Source of the DNA: Halpernia humi
GTDB taxonomy: Bacteria > Bacteroidota > Bacteroidia > Flavobacteriales > Weeksellaceae
DNA: 64,000 nt
Reading direction: 5' to 3'
Assembly: GCF_900108025.1 (NCBI RefSeq)
Contig: NZ_FNUS01000002.1
Location: 310,001 to 374,000, forward strand
The first letter of the stretch is position 1. Each line of letters begins with the position of its first letter. The translations under genes and the position numbers were made by a program. The notes beneath the pieces are model-generated. The model had not been told where the DNA came from. It did not search any database and worked only from the letters and a program-made list of their open reading frames with translations. Shown here one piece after another: positions 1-9,222 of this stretch.

Positions 1-578
1 AGTTTTTCAGATGAAATATTCTTTAGTTCTGATGCTTTTTGATAAATTTCATTAATCTCAATTTCTGAAGCGTCCGTTTCTAAAAATAATTTATTTATCG
101 GAACTTTTTTAAAAAATTCTTGCAAATCTACGTTTTGAAGGAGAGATTTACCAAAACTTAAATAAAAACCTTCGGCTAATAATTTATTACCAATTGTTTC
201 CCGTTTGTTAAAGCCGTGAATCACCATCGGAACTGAAGCATTTTTTTTAAAGTTTGGAAGTTCTTGAAATTTTCGAACACAATGAATAATGATGGGTTTT
301 TGTAAATCATTAGCCAAACTTATTTGCTGCTGAAAAACTTTTTTTTGCAATTCATCTGAAAACGAAATCAAAGCATCTAAACCGCATTCGCCGATTGCAA
401 CACAGTTTTTGTGCGTTGCAACAGTCATTAACCAAGAAAATTGAGCCTTAAAATCTTCTAAAATATCTTTTGGGTGAATGCCTGCGGAAAACATAAAATC
501 GGGAATTTCTTCGCCCAAACTTAAGTTGTAAATCCCAAAATCCGAAGATTGGTGTTTGTGAAAATTAAAAAATCTCAT
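1..578 (-). CDS. TatD family metal-dependent hydrolase (3' end cut by window edge)
   Basis: The frame is open from an ATG at 578 down to base 1, giving the first 192 residues. The family are metal-dependent TIM-barrel DNases and hydrolases of the cytoplasm. Visible family marks are the N-terminal H-x-H (residues 7-9, FHKH), GECGLD at about 63-68 (usually GEIGLD), IIHC at 97-100, IHGF at about 121-124 and LETD at about 167-170. These supply metal ligands in TatD enzymes. Flavobacterial members of the short type are a little over 200 residues, so only a short tail should be missing. The first conserved Asp of the usual D-x-H-x-H is not present, which also occurs in short members. The substrate cannot be told. 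The gene is divergent from the TetR gene at 659. Confidence 0.85.
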   Translation of the reverse strand, partial: MRFFNFHKHQSSDFGIYNLSLGEEIPDFMFSAGIHPKDILEDFKAQFSWLMTVATHKNCVAIGECGLDALISFSDELQKKVFQQQISLANDLQKPIIIHCVRKFQELPNFKKNASVPMVIHGFNKRETIGNKLLAEGFYLSFGKSLLQNVDLQEFFKKVPINKLFLETDASEIEINEIYQKASELKNISSEK

Positions 579-614
579 TTATCAAAGATAAAAAAAATGA
601 AATTTAAACAGTTG

Positions 615-644
615 TTTGTTTATTGGCAATTTTTTATAACTTTA
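615..644 (+). promoter_or_regulatory. Flavobacterial promoter of the TetR gene
   Basis: TTTG at 615-618 is followed after 18 bases by TAACTTTA at 637-644, close to the Bacteroidota TTTG / TAnnTTTG pattern. It lies 15 bases before the ATG at 659. Confidence 0.5.
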
Positions 645-658
645 CAAAAAGGCAATAA

Positions 659-1285
659 ATGACAAAAAAATTTACTGAAAAACAGATACATATTTTAGAC
701 GTAGCAGAAGAACTGATTGCTAAAAAGGGTTTTGAGGGTACTTCTGTTCGAGATATTTGTTCAAAAGCGCAGATTAATGTAGCGATGATTTCTTATTATT
801 TCGGATCCAAAGAAAAAATGATGTCTTATTTGTACCAATATCGGGTGCAAAGAACAAGAGAAGGTTTTTCTGAATTTTCGGAAACTATTAAAGAAGGCCG
901 ACCAGAAATGCAGATGAAGGAACTTATTAAGTTTTTAATTCGTCAACTTTTTAAATATAATTATTTCCATGGTTTTGTAACTCAGGAATTGCGCCATACA
1001 GAACATTTGAAAGATGATTTGCTGGCATTTTACCAACTTTGTGTTTCAAAATTAGAAGATGTGGTAAAAAAAGGAGTAACAAGTGGTGTTTTTACAAATA
1101 TGCCAAAAGCGGAAGATATTTTAACAATTATTTTGGGTTCTTCACTTTTTGTTATTCGAAATAAAAATTTCTATGAATTGTACGTCAGAGATAGTGAAGA
1201 GGCTTATTTTAGCAATGCGGAACGCAAAGTTCAGGAAAATCTACTGACAACAATTTTTGCAGTTTTAGGTTATAATCCACAATAA
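659..1285 (+). CDS. TetR/AcrR family transcriptional regulator
   Basis: This is a 208-residue protein with the TetR helix-turn-helix at about residues 8-55 (core TSVRDICSKA followed by ISYYFGSKEKM). The remainder is the helical ligand and dimer domain with no recognisable ligand class. The length is typical. The start is the only ATG near the promoter. It is monocistronic here, divergent from the TatD gene and followed by bamD on the same strand, so neither neighbour clearly reveals its regulon. The family call is firm; the ligand and targets are unknown. Confidence 0.88.
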   Translation: MTKKFTEKQIHILDVAEELIAKKGFEGTSVRDICSKAQINVAMISYYFGSKEKMMSYLYQYRVQRTREGFSEFSETIKEGRPEMQMKELIKFLIRQLFKYNYFHGFVTQELRHTEHLKDDLLAFYQLCVSKLEDVVKKGVTSGVFTNMPKAEDILTIILGSSLFVIRNKNFYELYVRDSEEAYFSNAERKVQENLLTTIFAVLGYNPQ

Positions 1286-1385
1286 AAAGTTAAAGTATCT
1301 TAAATAGAAAAGGATTGGTAAAAAAATTCTATTTTTGCAGATTGAAAGTTGGGCGAACTTTTTTCGCGCTTTTATATTAAAATTT

Positions 1386-2381
1386 ATGAAAAAATATATC
1401 CTCGTAATTGTTGCTTTTTTTGCACTCACTGCTTGTAATAAACTTCAAGATCAAGCAATGAAAAGTGCAGATAAAGCGTTTATTTTGAAAGTTGCAAATG
1501 ATAATTTTGCAAAAAAGAAATGGAAAGACGCGCTTGCTTTATATGATCGTCTTCCAAATTTGGTTGCGGGCACAGATGACGCGCCAAACGTTGTTTTTAA
1601 TTCTGCTTACGCCAATTATTATGATAAAAATTATAAACTAGCGGGTCATCAATTCAAGAATTTTGCTATAAATTTTCCTGATGATCCTCGGAAAGAAGAA
1701 GCGTCTTATTTATCTGCGCTTTGTTATTATGAGGGTTCTATGGATTATAATTTAGACCAAACCAGCACAGAATTGGCAATTAATGAGTTACAAGATTTTT
1801 TAAATACTTATCCCAATTCTGAACGCTCTAAAAACATCAACCAATTAATTGATGAATTGTCTTACAAACTAGAATTTAAAGCCTACGAAAATGCACGTCA
1901 ATATTTTAAAATGGCTGATTACAAAGCAGCAAACGTGACTTTTGAAAATGTTTTAAATGATTTCCCAGCGACTAAACTTAGACCAAAAATCATGGATTAC
2001 ATTATGAAATCTAGATATGAATTGGCGCTAAATTCTGTATTTGATTTAAAAGAAGAACGTATAGCAAATGCTTTGGCCTACACCAAAACTGTGGAAAACG
2101 AATTACCAAATACTGAATATTCTGCAGATGCAATTAAATTTCGAGAGGACTTAAATGCTGAAAAAGTAAAATTTGCAAAAATAAAAGCAGAAATTGAAGC
2201 AAAAAAAGCCGAGTTTGCCAAGAAACAAAAGGTTTCCCAAGAAAAATTGGATGCAGAAGAAACTCAAAAATCTCAGGCCAAAGCACAAATAAAAGCAGAA
2301 AGTAAGGCAAACAAAATGAGAAGAGACAGCGCAAAATTGCAAACACCAGAACCAGCAGCTACTTTTAAAATTAGAAGATAA
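1386..2381 (+). CDS. bamD: Outer membrane protein assembly factor BamD
   Basis: BamD is a lipoprotein of the BAM complex, which inserts beta-barrel proteins in the outer membrane. Starting at the ATG at 1386 gives a 331-residue precursor with a lipoprotein signal (MKKYILVIVAFFALTAC, lipid Cys 17). An upstream frame extension to 1335 would bury this signal, so I reject it. TPR-like repeats fill the body (for example NFAKKKWKDALALYDRL and HQFKNFAINFPDDP). The C-terminal about 70 residues are a highly charged Lys/Ala/Glu coiled-coil tail ending near the repeat AKAQIKAESKA. A -7 like TATTTTTG lies at 1330-1337. It leads the conserved flavobacterial bamD - omega - coaBC - DUF4835 - recN cluster. 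Confidence 0.9.
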   Translation: MKKYILVIVAFFALTACNKLQDQAMKSADKAFILKVANDNFAKKKWKDALALYDRLPNLVAGTDDAPNVVFNSAYANYYDKNYKLAGHQFKNFAINFPDDPRKEEASYLSALCYYEGSMDYNLDQTSTELAINELQDFLNTYPNSERSKNINQLIDELSYKLEFKAYENARQYFKMADYKAANVTFENVLNDFPATKLRPKIMDYIMKSRYELALNSVFDLKEERIANALAYTKTVENELPNTEYSADAIKFREDLNAEKVKFAKIKAEIEAKKAEFAKKQKVSQEKLDAEETQKSQAKAQIKAESKANKMRRDSAKLQTPEPAATFKIRR

Positions 2382-2386
2382 GTTGT

Positions 2387-2394
2387 ATCTTTGC
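2387..2394 (+). promoter_or_regulatory. -7 promoter element before the omega subunit gene
   Basis: TATCTTTG at 2387-2394 matches the flavobacterial -7 consensus exactly, 28 bases before the ATG at 2423. No convincing TTTG at -33 is seen. It suggests an internal promoter after bamD. Confidence 0.4.
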
Positions 2395-2422
2395 ACACTT
2401 CAAATAAAATAAAATCTTCAAA

Positions 2423-2746
2423 ATGAGCATAAAAGATTCGCAAGCAGAATTAAGCACCATCACTTACGATAAAGATAAAATCGAGAAAAAAGTAAACTCT
2501 ATCTATGAAGCCATCGTCATTATGGGTAAAAGAGCAGAGCAGATAAATGCAGAAATCCGGTCAGAATTGCACGGGAAATTAGATGAATTCGCGGTGCACA
2601 ACGCCACTTTGGAAGAGGTTTTTGAAAATAGAGAGCAAATAGAAATTTCTAAGCATTACGAAAAAATGCCAAAACCAACTTCTATCGCCATCAAAGAATG
2701 GTTAGATGATGAAATTTATTTTCGCAAAACAGAAGAAAAAGAATAA
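2423..2746 (+). CDS. rpoZ: DNA-directed RNA polymerase omega subunit (RpoZ/Rpb6 family)
   Basis: This 107-residue cytoplasmic protein fits the Bacteroidota omega subunit in length, position after bamD, and the core with YEAIVIMGKRAEQIN (about residues 28-42), the helix that docks on beta-prime. Omega helps assemble and stabilise RNA polymerase. The N-terminus is short and charged, and the C-terminus ends in an acidic/basic tail. It is followed by a rho-independent terminator, so bamD and rpoZ probably share a transcript that ends before coaBC. Confidence 0.85.
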   Translation: MSIKDSQAELSTITYDKDKIEKKVNSIYEAIVIMGKRAEQINAEIRSELHGKLDEFAVHNATLEEVFENREQIEISKHYEKMPKPTSIAIKEWLDDEIYFRKTEEKE

Positions 2747-2768
2747 TATTTTTTCTTTAATAAATATC

Positions 2769-2800
2769 AATCCCAATAGTTTTCTTTTGGGATTTTTTTT
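2769..2800 (+). terminator. Rho-independent terminator after rpoZ
   Basis: An AATCCCAA arm at 2769-2776 pairs with TTGGGATT ending at 2793, followed by a run of eight T. It lies just downstream of the omega gene. Confidence 0.8.
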
Positions 2801-2934
2801 GCGTCGTAGCTTGCGAAAATTATTAATTTCATCATCTCTTATGAACTAAGTCCATTCAAAAATCTTAATGTTAAATTTTTTGTTTTACTTCAATTAATTT
2901 TAATTTAAGTAAATTCGTCCTCAAGTTTTAAAAT

Positions 2935-4134
2935 ATGACCTCACTTAAAGGTAAAAAAATATTAATAGGAATTTGTGGTGGAATCGCCGCTTATAAGATG
3001 AATTTTCTGGTGCGAGATTTTATAAAATTGGGCGCAGAAGTTCAAATTATTTTATCGCCTTCAGCAGAAAATTTCGTTTCAAAATTAACACTTTCAACAC
3101 TTTCAAGAAATCCCGTTTATTCAGAATTTTACTCAGAAAATGGCACTTGGAACAATCATGTGGAATTGGCACTTTGGGCAGATTTAATTTTGATAGCACC
3201 TTGCACGGCAAACACACTTTCCAAAATTGTAAATGGAGCTTGCGATAATTTGCTGCTCGCTGTTTATATGTCTGCAAAATCACCCGTTTTTATTGCGCCT
3301 GCGATGGATTTGGATATGTATAAGCATCCATCAACACAGCAAAATTTAGAAAAAGCAGAAGATTTTGGGCATTTTATAATTCCTGCAGAATTTGGCGAAT
3401 TGGCAAGTGGGCTAGAAGGGCGAGGAAGATTAGCAGAAAACGAAAGCATTTTAAATGAAATTATTTCATTTTTTAAGGTTGAAAAAAAATTATCAGAAAA
3501 AACAGTTTTAATTACGGCCGGCCCAACTTATGAAGCCATCGATCCTGTGCGGTTTATCGGCAATCACTCGTCGGGAAAAATGGGTTTTGCTTTAGCAGAA
3601 GAAGCCGCAAAACGCGGTGCAAAAGTGATTCTTATTTCGGGGCCAACTTCGCAAAAAATTGAAAATAAGAATATAGAACTGCACCGAATTACCTCTGCAA
3701 AAGAAATGTTCGCCAAAGTTTTCGAGTATTATGAAAGTGCAGATATTGCCATTGCAAGTGCGGCGGTTGCAGATTATGCGCCAAAAGAAATAGCATCAGA
3801 AAAAATTAAAAAATCAGAAGATTTTATGACTTTAGAACTAGTGAAAAATCCGGATATTTTAAAAACGATGGGCGAGAAAAAGACGCATCAATTTTTAGTT
3901 GGTTTTGCTTTGGAAACAAATAACGAAGAACAAAACGCCAAGCAAAAATTAAATAAGAAAAATTTAGATATGATTGTTTTAAATTCTTTGCAAGATGATG
4001 GCGCAGGCTTTAAAAAAGACACCAATAAAATTAAAATAATTACTAAAAATGAAATTTTAGATTTTTCTTTAAAATCTAAGAAAGCGGTAGCCAAAGATAT
4101 ATTCGACTTTGCAGAAACCCAGATTTTGAAATAA
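2935..4134 (+). CDS. coaBC: Bifunctional CoaBC: phosphopantothenoylcysteine decarboxylase / phosphopantothenate-cysteine ligase
   Basis: The protein catalyses two steps of coenzyme A synthesis: ligation of cysteine to 4'-phosphopantothenate (CoaB) and FMN-dependent decarboxylation (CoaC). The N-terminal flavoprotein domain (about 1-180) has GGIAAYK at 15-21, the catalytic His at 75 (WNNHVELA), CTANT at 90-94, and PAMDLDMY at 122-129. The CoaB domain (about 185-399) shows GPTYEAIDPVRFIGNHSSGKMG-type sequence near 196-217 and KNPDIL at about 305. Length 399 is normal. It stands 134 bases after the terminator of the previous unit and is followed after about 190 bases by the DUF4835 gene. Confidence 0.95.
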   Translation: MTSLKGKKILIGICGGIAAYKMNFLVRDFIKLGAEVQIILSPSAENFVSKLTLSTLSRNPVYSEFYSENGTWNNHVELALWADLILIAPCTANTLSKIVNGACDNLLLAVYMSAKSPVFIAPAMDLDMYKHPSTQQNLEKAEDFGHFIIPAEFGELASGLEGRGRLAENESILNEIISFFKVEKKLSEKTVLITAGPTYEAIDPVRFIGNHSSGKMGFALAEEAAKRGAKVILISGPTSQKIENKNIELHRITSAKEMFAKVFEYYESADIAIASAAVADYAPKEIASEKIKKSEDFMTLELVKNPDILKTMGEKKTHQFLVGFALETNNEEQNAKQKLNKKNLDMIVLNSLQDDGAGFKKDTNKIKIITKNEILDFSLKSKKAVAKDIFDFAETQILK

Positions 4135-4173
4135 AATTTTAGATTAAAGAAAATCAAATAATTTATTTCATTT

Positions 4174-4192
4174 TCTCGCAGATTTTACAGAT
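4174..4192. repeat. Short dispersed repeat (TCTCGCAGATTTT type)
   Basis: A 19-base stretch, TCTCGCAGATTTTACAGAT, between coaBC and the DUF4835 gene resembles one at 21596-21614. Such CGCAGATTTTGCAGAT strings are common between genes in this class from memory; function is unknown. Confidence 0.4.
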
Positions 4193-4327
4193 ACCGTAGA
4201 ATAATGGTTTTAGAAAAATAGCAAATCTGTATAATCCACGCAATCTTCGAGCGTAAATTTTATCGATTATCAAAACGAAAAATCAAATAATTTCTTTATA
4301 TTTCCGTTTTAAAATTTAAAAAAATAA

Positions 4328-5233
4328 ATGAAGAAAATTGCAACGTTTTTCCTACTCATTTTCCTTTCTGTTTCATTTTCTGCGCAAGAACTATTAGCAA
4401 ATGTGCAAGTGAATTACAGCCAAATTGGCGGCAGTAATGTGCAGGTTTTTAAAACTTTAGAAAAAAGTTTGCGAGATTTCATCAACAACACCAGTTGGAC
4501 GGGCAAAAAATTGCAAAACTTTGAAAAAATAAAATGTAATTTTTCAATCATTATTTCAGAAAGACCAGCGAATAATTCCTTTAAAGGAAGCATCGTGGTG
4601 CAAGCCGTTCGCCCAGTTTTTGGCTCTACCTACGAAAGCCCACTTTTAAATTTAAACGACACCAATTTTTCGTTTACTTATATTGAAAATGAAAATTTAA
4701 TTTTTAATGAAAGACAGTTTTCTGGTAAAAATTTGATTGACGTGATAAGTTTTTATGTTTACACTATTTTAGGATACGATGGCGATAGTTTTAAGTTTCG
4801 TGGCGGTCAAGATTATTTTTTGAAGGCGCAAAAAATTTCGCAAAACTCTCAAAATCAAAACTTTGGTGGTTGGTCTGTAGTAGAAGGACCGAGAACGAGA
4901 GCAGGATTAATAGATGGTATTTTAAATGAAAACAGCAATGTTTTGCGTAATACTTTTTACGTATATCACCGCTCCGGTTTAGATAACTTAAGCAAAATGG
5001 ATCAAAGCGCGGCGAAACAAAATATTGCAAATTCACTGATGCAATTGAAAACTTATGAAAATAATTTTCAACTAAACTATCCTTTTAATTTATTTATCGA
5101 TACCAAAAAAGATGAAATTTTTAATATTTTCAACACCAATAATAATGGTTCTGTGAATATGAACGACCTCAAATCTTTAATGTCCACGTTTGATCCGAAA
5201 GATATTGAAAGCAAATGGAACAAGTGGAAATAA
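4328..5233 (+). CDS. DUF4835 family secreted protein
   Basis: A 301-residue protein with a clear Sec signal peptide (cleavage after FSAQ, about residue 19). The family is conserved in Bacteroidota between coaBC and recN, and its function is not known. The body begins with the motif ANVQVNYSQIGGSNVQVFKTLEKSL, where the Q-V-N-Y start is typical. The protein is expected in the periplasm or at the inner leaflet of the outer membrane. There is no transmembrane segment beyond the signal and no Cys cluster. The call rests on sequence resemblance and gene order. Confidence 0.85.
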   Translation: MKKIATFFLLIFLSVSFSAQELLANVQVNYSQIGGSNVQVFKTLEKSLRDFINNTSWTGKKLQNFEKIKCNFSIIISERPANNSFKGSIVVQAVRPVFGSTYESPLLNLNDTNFSFTYIENENLIFNERQFSGKNLIDVISFYVYTILGYDGDSFKFRGGQDYFLKAQKISQNSQNQNFGGWSVVEGPRTRAGLIDGILNENSNVLRNTFYVYHRSGLDNLSKMDQSAAKQNIANSLMQLKTYENNFQLNYPFNLFIDTKKDEIFNIFNTNNNGSVNMNDLKSLMSTFDPKDIESKWNKWK

Positions 5234-5263
5234 ATCCTAAAGTAAAAAGCCAAAAAATCTTTT

Positions 5264-5287
5264 CCTAAACCTCAACCTTAACCTCAA
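5264..5287. repeat. Degenerate CCTAAA-type hexamer repeat
   Basis: Imperfect six-base units (CCTAAA, CCTCAA, CCTTAA, CCTCAA) occupy the gap between DUF4835 and recN. It is related to the longer array at 10036-10074. Confidence 0.6.
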
Positions 5288-5303
5288 TTTGCAGTTATAA
5301 AGA

Positions 5304-6953
5304 ATGCTCACAAGAATTTTCATCCAAAATTTTGCTTTAATAGACCGCCTTGAAATCAATTTACACAATGGTTTACAAGTTATTACTGGCGAAACAGGCG
5401 CAGGAAAATCTATTATTTTGGGTGCACTTCGCTTAATTTTGGGTGAAAGAGCAGATTTAAAATCCATATCAAATTCAGATTCAAAAAGTATAGTTGAAGC
5501 AGAATTTAACTTAAATGATAATTTTAAAAATTATTTTGAAAACCACGATTTAGATTACGATTCTCACACCATTATTCGCCGTGAAATTTTACCAACCGGG
5601 AAATCTCGTGCTTTCATAAACGACATTCCGGTGACTTTGGATATTTTGAAAGAATTGTCGCAAAGGCTGATTGACATTCATTCCCAGTTTGAAACTTCTA
5701 ATATTTTTAATGAAGATTATCAGTTTAAAATTATTGACGGACTTTCAGAAAATAAAAATTTATTGCCCAATTATCAACAACAATTTTCTGATTATTTAAA
5801 GTTAAAACGCCATTTAGAAAAACTTAAAACACAACTTGCAGAAGGAAACAAAGAAGCAGACTACAAAGATTTTCTACTTAATGAGTTATTTGAGGCAGAT
5901 TTAGACCAAGTCAATTTTGAGGAATTGCAAGATCAACTCAATACGCAAGAAAATGCGGAAGAAATTTCTGAAAATTTAGCCCAAATTATTCAAAATTTTG
6001 AGGAAGAAAATTTAGGAATTTTCGCACAACTTTCTGAAGTTCGAAATAAATTAAATAAAATTTCACAACTTTCTCACCAATTCGAAAACCCGAAACAACG
6101 TCTAGAAGAAGTGTGGCTGGAACTGAAAGATTTAATTTTGGAACTGGAAGATGAAGCCGAAAACATGGATATTAACGGCGAATTATTGCAAGAATTAAAC
6201 CTTAAAACCAACAAATTAAATTCTTTATTTCTAAAACACAACGTAAATTCTGTTGAAGAATTAATTGAGATTCGAAATCAGATTTCAGAAAATCAATCCC
6301 AATTTTTAGATTTAGAAAATGAAATTGCCAAAACGAATGAGGATTTAGTAAATTCTCAAAAAGATTTAGAAAAGTCTGCTAAAATTATAAGTGAAAACCG
6401 TAAAAAAATCATCCCAATTTTCATTAAAAAAATTGAAAAAATCATCAAACAATTGGGTTTAGAAAAAGCCAAGATTGAAGTAGAATTAATTCCAACTGAA
6501 ACATTATCTACTTTTGGAAAAGAAAGTATTCAGATTTTATTTCAGGCGAATTCTGGTTTTCCTTTAATGCCTATTCAAAACGCAATTTCTGGTGGCGAAA
6601 GAAGTCGTGTGATGCTTTCAATTAAAAAAATAATGGCAGAAAATTCTGAATTACCAAGTTTAATTTTAGATGAAATCGACACAGGCGTTTCTGGGAAAAT
6701 TGCCGAAGAAATGGGAAATGTGATGCAGGAAATGGCGAAAGATTTACAGTTAATTGTGATCACGCATCTTGCGCAAGTGGCCGCAAAAGGAAACAATAAT
6801 TACAAAGTGGTGAAAGAAGATATTGCGGGCAAAACGCAATCGAATATCATTTCTTTAAACGAAGCCGAAAAATTGCAAGAAATTGCGCAATTGCTTTCTG
6901 GTAGCAAGATTACGGAAGCGGCTGTTTTGCAAGCGAAAGAATTGATAGGGTAA
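5304..6953 (+). CDS. recN: DNA repair protein RecN
   Basis: RecN is an SMC-like ATPase acting in recombinational repair of double-strand breaks. The 549-residue protein starts with MLTRIFIQNFALID and has Walker A GETGAGKS at 29-36. A long coiled-coil region, rich in Glu, Asn and Leu, runs from about 150 to 380. The ABC signature is ISGGERSRVML at about 430, Walker B is LILDEIDTG at about 452, and the switch His is in VITHLAQVAA. The length is normal. It closes the conserved bamD-recN cluster. Confidence 0.96.
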   Translation: MLTRIFIQNFALIDRLEINLHNGLQVITGETGAGKSIILGALRLILGERADLKSISNSDSKSIVEAEFNLNDNFKNYFENHDLDYDSHTIIRREILPTGKSRAFINDIPVTLDILKELSQRLIDIHSQFETSNIFNEDYQFKIIDGLSENKNLLPNYQQQFSDYLKLKRHLEKLKTQLAEGNKEADYKDFLLNELFEADLDQVNFEELQDQLNTQENAEEISENLAQIIQNFEEENLGIFAQLSEVRNKLNKISQLSHQFENPKQRLEEVWLELKDLILELEDEAENMDINGELLQELNLKTNKLNSLFLKHNVNSVEELIEIRNQISENQSQFLDLENEIAKTNEDLVNSQKDLEKSAKIISENRKKIIPIFIKKIEKIIKQLGLEKAKIEVELIPTETLSTFGKESIQILFQANSGFPLMPIQNAISGGERSRVMLSIKKIMAENSELPSLILDEIDTGVSGKIAEEMGNVMQEMAKDLQLIVITHLAQVAAKGNNNYKVVKEDIAGKTQSNIISLNEAEKLQEIAQLLSGSKITEAAVLQAKELIG

Positions 6954-7000
6954 ATTTGTAACTTTTTTTATCATTTTGCAACCAATAAACTAAATATCAA

Positions 7001-8464
7001 ATGTTTAAAAAATTTCTCAATCTCGAAATAAAGAGTTTTTTTCGAAGCCCGCGTTTTGCGTCAGGAATTGCGATGAAAATTGCAACCGTTTTTTTAATGC
7101 TTTATTTTTCGGGAATATTAATAAGCGCTGCTTTTGGGCTGTTTTATTTTGGAATAGAAGGTGGAAAAGGTCCCATCAATTTATTTTCTAGATATTTTTT
7201 GGCTATTTTTGTTGGCGATTTGGTTTTAAAATTTCTTTGGCAGCAAATGCCTACAAATAATGTAAAGCCTTTGCTCACGCAGAATATTAAGAAAAATGTT
7301 ATTACCAGATATACTTTGGTGAAAATTTTAAGTTCTTTTTTTAGTTGGGCGTTTTTGCTTTTTCTTATTCCTTTTGTGGCACTTTTGATTTTTCACGGCA
7401 CTTTCCCGATTGTTTCTGTTTTCAGTTTGGTTGTTGCAGCACTTTCATTGGTTGTGATTAATACATTTATCAACATTATCATCAACAAAAATGATTATTT
7501 GATGTACGCAGTTTTTGCAGTATTGATCAGTTTTGCAGCGCTGCAATATTTTAAAATAATAGATATTTTTTCTTTTTCAGAACAGTTTTTTCTGAATTTT
7601 TATAATCTTCATTTTCTGTTTTTAATTCCTTTGGTAATTGCAATTGTTTTCGGTGTTTTAGTTTTTAAATTCATTAAAAGTAACTTGTATTTAGACAAAG
7701 GTTTAGAACTTAAAAAATCTGTTGGAAAGACAGAAAATATTGAGTTTTTAAATCAATTCGGTGCAGTTGGAACATTTTTAAATAATGATTTAAAATTGAT
7801 AAAACGAAGTAAAGCCGCAAAAGGAGCCGCGTTAAGTGGTGTTTTCTTTTTGTTTTACGGTTTGTTTTTCATAAGTAGTAAAAACGTAATTCCACCTATT
7901 TTTCCTGGGATTTTTATTACTGGCGGTTTTATGATTGTTTTCGGGCAAAAAGTGCCTGCTTGGGACAGTTCTTATTATTCCTTGATGATGACGCAAAATG
8001 TGCCTTATAAAGAATATTTAAAGGCAAAATGGTGGTTGGTTGTAATTGCAACAATAATTTCTATGCTTCTTGCAACCGTTTATGGATTTTACCAAGGTTG
8101 GGAATATTACTTCGCTATTTTCGCGGCAGGTTTGTATAATTTGGGTGTGAATGCCTATGTGACGCTTTTTGCAGGTGCTTTCAACAAAAGACCAGTTGAT
8201 TTGAATTCTGCAGCGAAAGGATTTTCTAACGGACAAAATAATTTTAATATTAAAAATTTCCTTTTAATTATCCCGCAATTTCTGGTTCCGATTGGTGTTT
8301 TTCTAGGCGTGAAATATTTCTTGGGTTTAACTGCAGCGGTTATTGCAATTGCGATTATTGGTTTTATTGGTTTCCTTTTACGCGATAAAATTTTTGATTT
8401 AATTGTCAAAACTTATAAAACTGAAAAATATTCAACTTTGTCTGCGTTCAAAAAATTAGATTAA
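7001..8464 (+). CDS. DUF5687 family membrane protein, probable ABC transporter permease
   Basis: A 487-residue polytopic protein with about 10-12 hydrophobic segments. The start, MFKKFLNLEIKSFFRSPRF, is typical of DUF5687, a Bacteroidota family of ABC-2-like permeases. It is followed 18 bases later by an ATP-binding protein gene, so the pair probably forms one exporter. No substrate can be inferred. The call rests on the N-terminal family signature, topology and pairing. Confidence 0.8.
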   Translation: MFKKFLNLEIKSFFRSPRFASGIAMKIATVFLMLYFSGILISAAFGLFYFGIEGGKGPINLFSRYFLAIFVGDLVLKFLWQQMPTNNVKPLLTQNIKKNVITRYTLVKILSSFFSWAFLLFLIPFVALLIFHGTFPIVSVFSLVVAALSLVVINTFINIIINKNDYLMYAVFAVLISFAALQYFKIIDIFSFSEQFFLNFYNLHFLFLIPLVIAIVFGVLVFKFIKSNLYLDKGLELKKSVGKTENIEFLNQFGAVGTFLNNDLKLIKRSKAAKGAALSGVFFLFYGLFFISSKNVIPPIFPGIFITGGFMIVFGQKVPAWDSSYYSLMMTQNVPYKEYLKAKWWLVVIATIISMLLATVYGFYQGWEYYFAIFAAGLYNLGVNAYVTLFAGAFNKRPVDLNSAAKGFSNGQNNFNIKNFLLIIPQFLVPIGVFLGVKYFLGLTAAVIAIAIIGFIGFLLRDKIFDLIVKTYKTEKYSTLSAFKKLD

Positions 8465-8482
8465 ACACAAAAAACTAAAATT

Positions 8483-9190
8483 ATGATTTCTATAAAAAAT
8501 ATTTCAAAAGTTTACGGCGATAAAAAAGTGTTAAACATTCAAAATCTTGAAATTCCTAAAGGCGAAAGTTTTGGTTTAGTGGGAAATAATGGTGCGGGAA
8601 AAACGACGCTTTTTTCTTTGCTTTTAGATTTAATTCAGGCCAGTTCTGGTGAGATTTTAATTGATGGCGAAAATGTAGCAAAATCCGAAAACTGGAAGAC
8701 CAAAGTGTCTGCTTTTGTAGATGAATCTTTTTTAATTGGTTATCTCACGCCAGAAGAATATTTTTATTTTATCGGTGAACTTCGCGGTGAAAATAAAGCC
8801 TCAGTTGACGAATTTTTAAAACAATTTTCAGATTTTTTTAATGGAGAAATTATTAATGCTGGAAAATATGTAAGAGATTTATCTAAGGGAAATCAGAAAA
8901 AAGTAGGCGTTGTTGGCGCATTAATAGGCAAACCAGAAATTATTATTTTAGATGAACCTTTTGCAAACCTTGATCCTTCCACACAAATTAAACTTAAAAA
9001 TTTAATTAGAAAATGGTCGCAAGATTCTCAGGTTACATTTCTTATTTCCAGTCACGATTTAGCGCACACGACGGAAGTGAGCAATAGAATTGTCGTTTTA
9101 AACAAAGGTGAGTTGGTGAAAGATATCCAAACCAATCCAGAAACTTTGAAAGAATTGGAAAGTTTTTTCGCGGAATCGGTTGTAGTTTAG
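8483..9190 (+). CDS. ABC transporter ATP-binding protein, partner of the DUF5687 permease
   Basis: A 235-residue single nucleotide-binding domain. Walker A GNNGAGKT lies at 34-41, the signature is LSKGNQKKVGV at about 136-146 (K in place of the usual G in LSGG, as in many ABC-2 partners), Walker B is IIILDEP at about 155, and SSHD marks the H-loop. It is encoded 18 bases after the permease gene and almost certainly co-transcribed with it. Confidence 0.9.
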   Translation: MISIKNISKVYGDKKVLNIQNLEIPKGESFGLVGNNGAGKTTLFSLLLDLIQASSGEILIDGENVAKSENWKTKVSAFVDESFLIGYLTPEEYFYFIGELRGENKASVDEFLKQFSDFFNGEIINAGKYVRDLSKGNQKKVGVVGALIGKPEIIILDEPFANLDPSTQIKLKNLIRKWSQDSQVTFLISSHDLAHTTEVSNRIVVLNKGELVKDIQTNPETLKELESFFAESVVV

Positions 9191-9222
9191 ACAATTTTAT
9201 TAAAAATAATTCTATATGAATC

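Noticed and set aside
1335-1385. N-terminal extension of BamD to an upstream start
   Set aside because: It would place about 17 residues before a clear lipoprotein signal peptide; the ATG at 1386 fits the family.
2134-2396. Minus-strand frames opposite the BamD tail
   Set aside because: They are mirror images of a Lys/Ala/Glu-rich coding tract (Phe/Leu-rich antisense) with no start signals.
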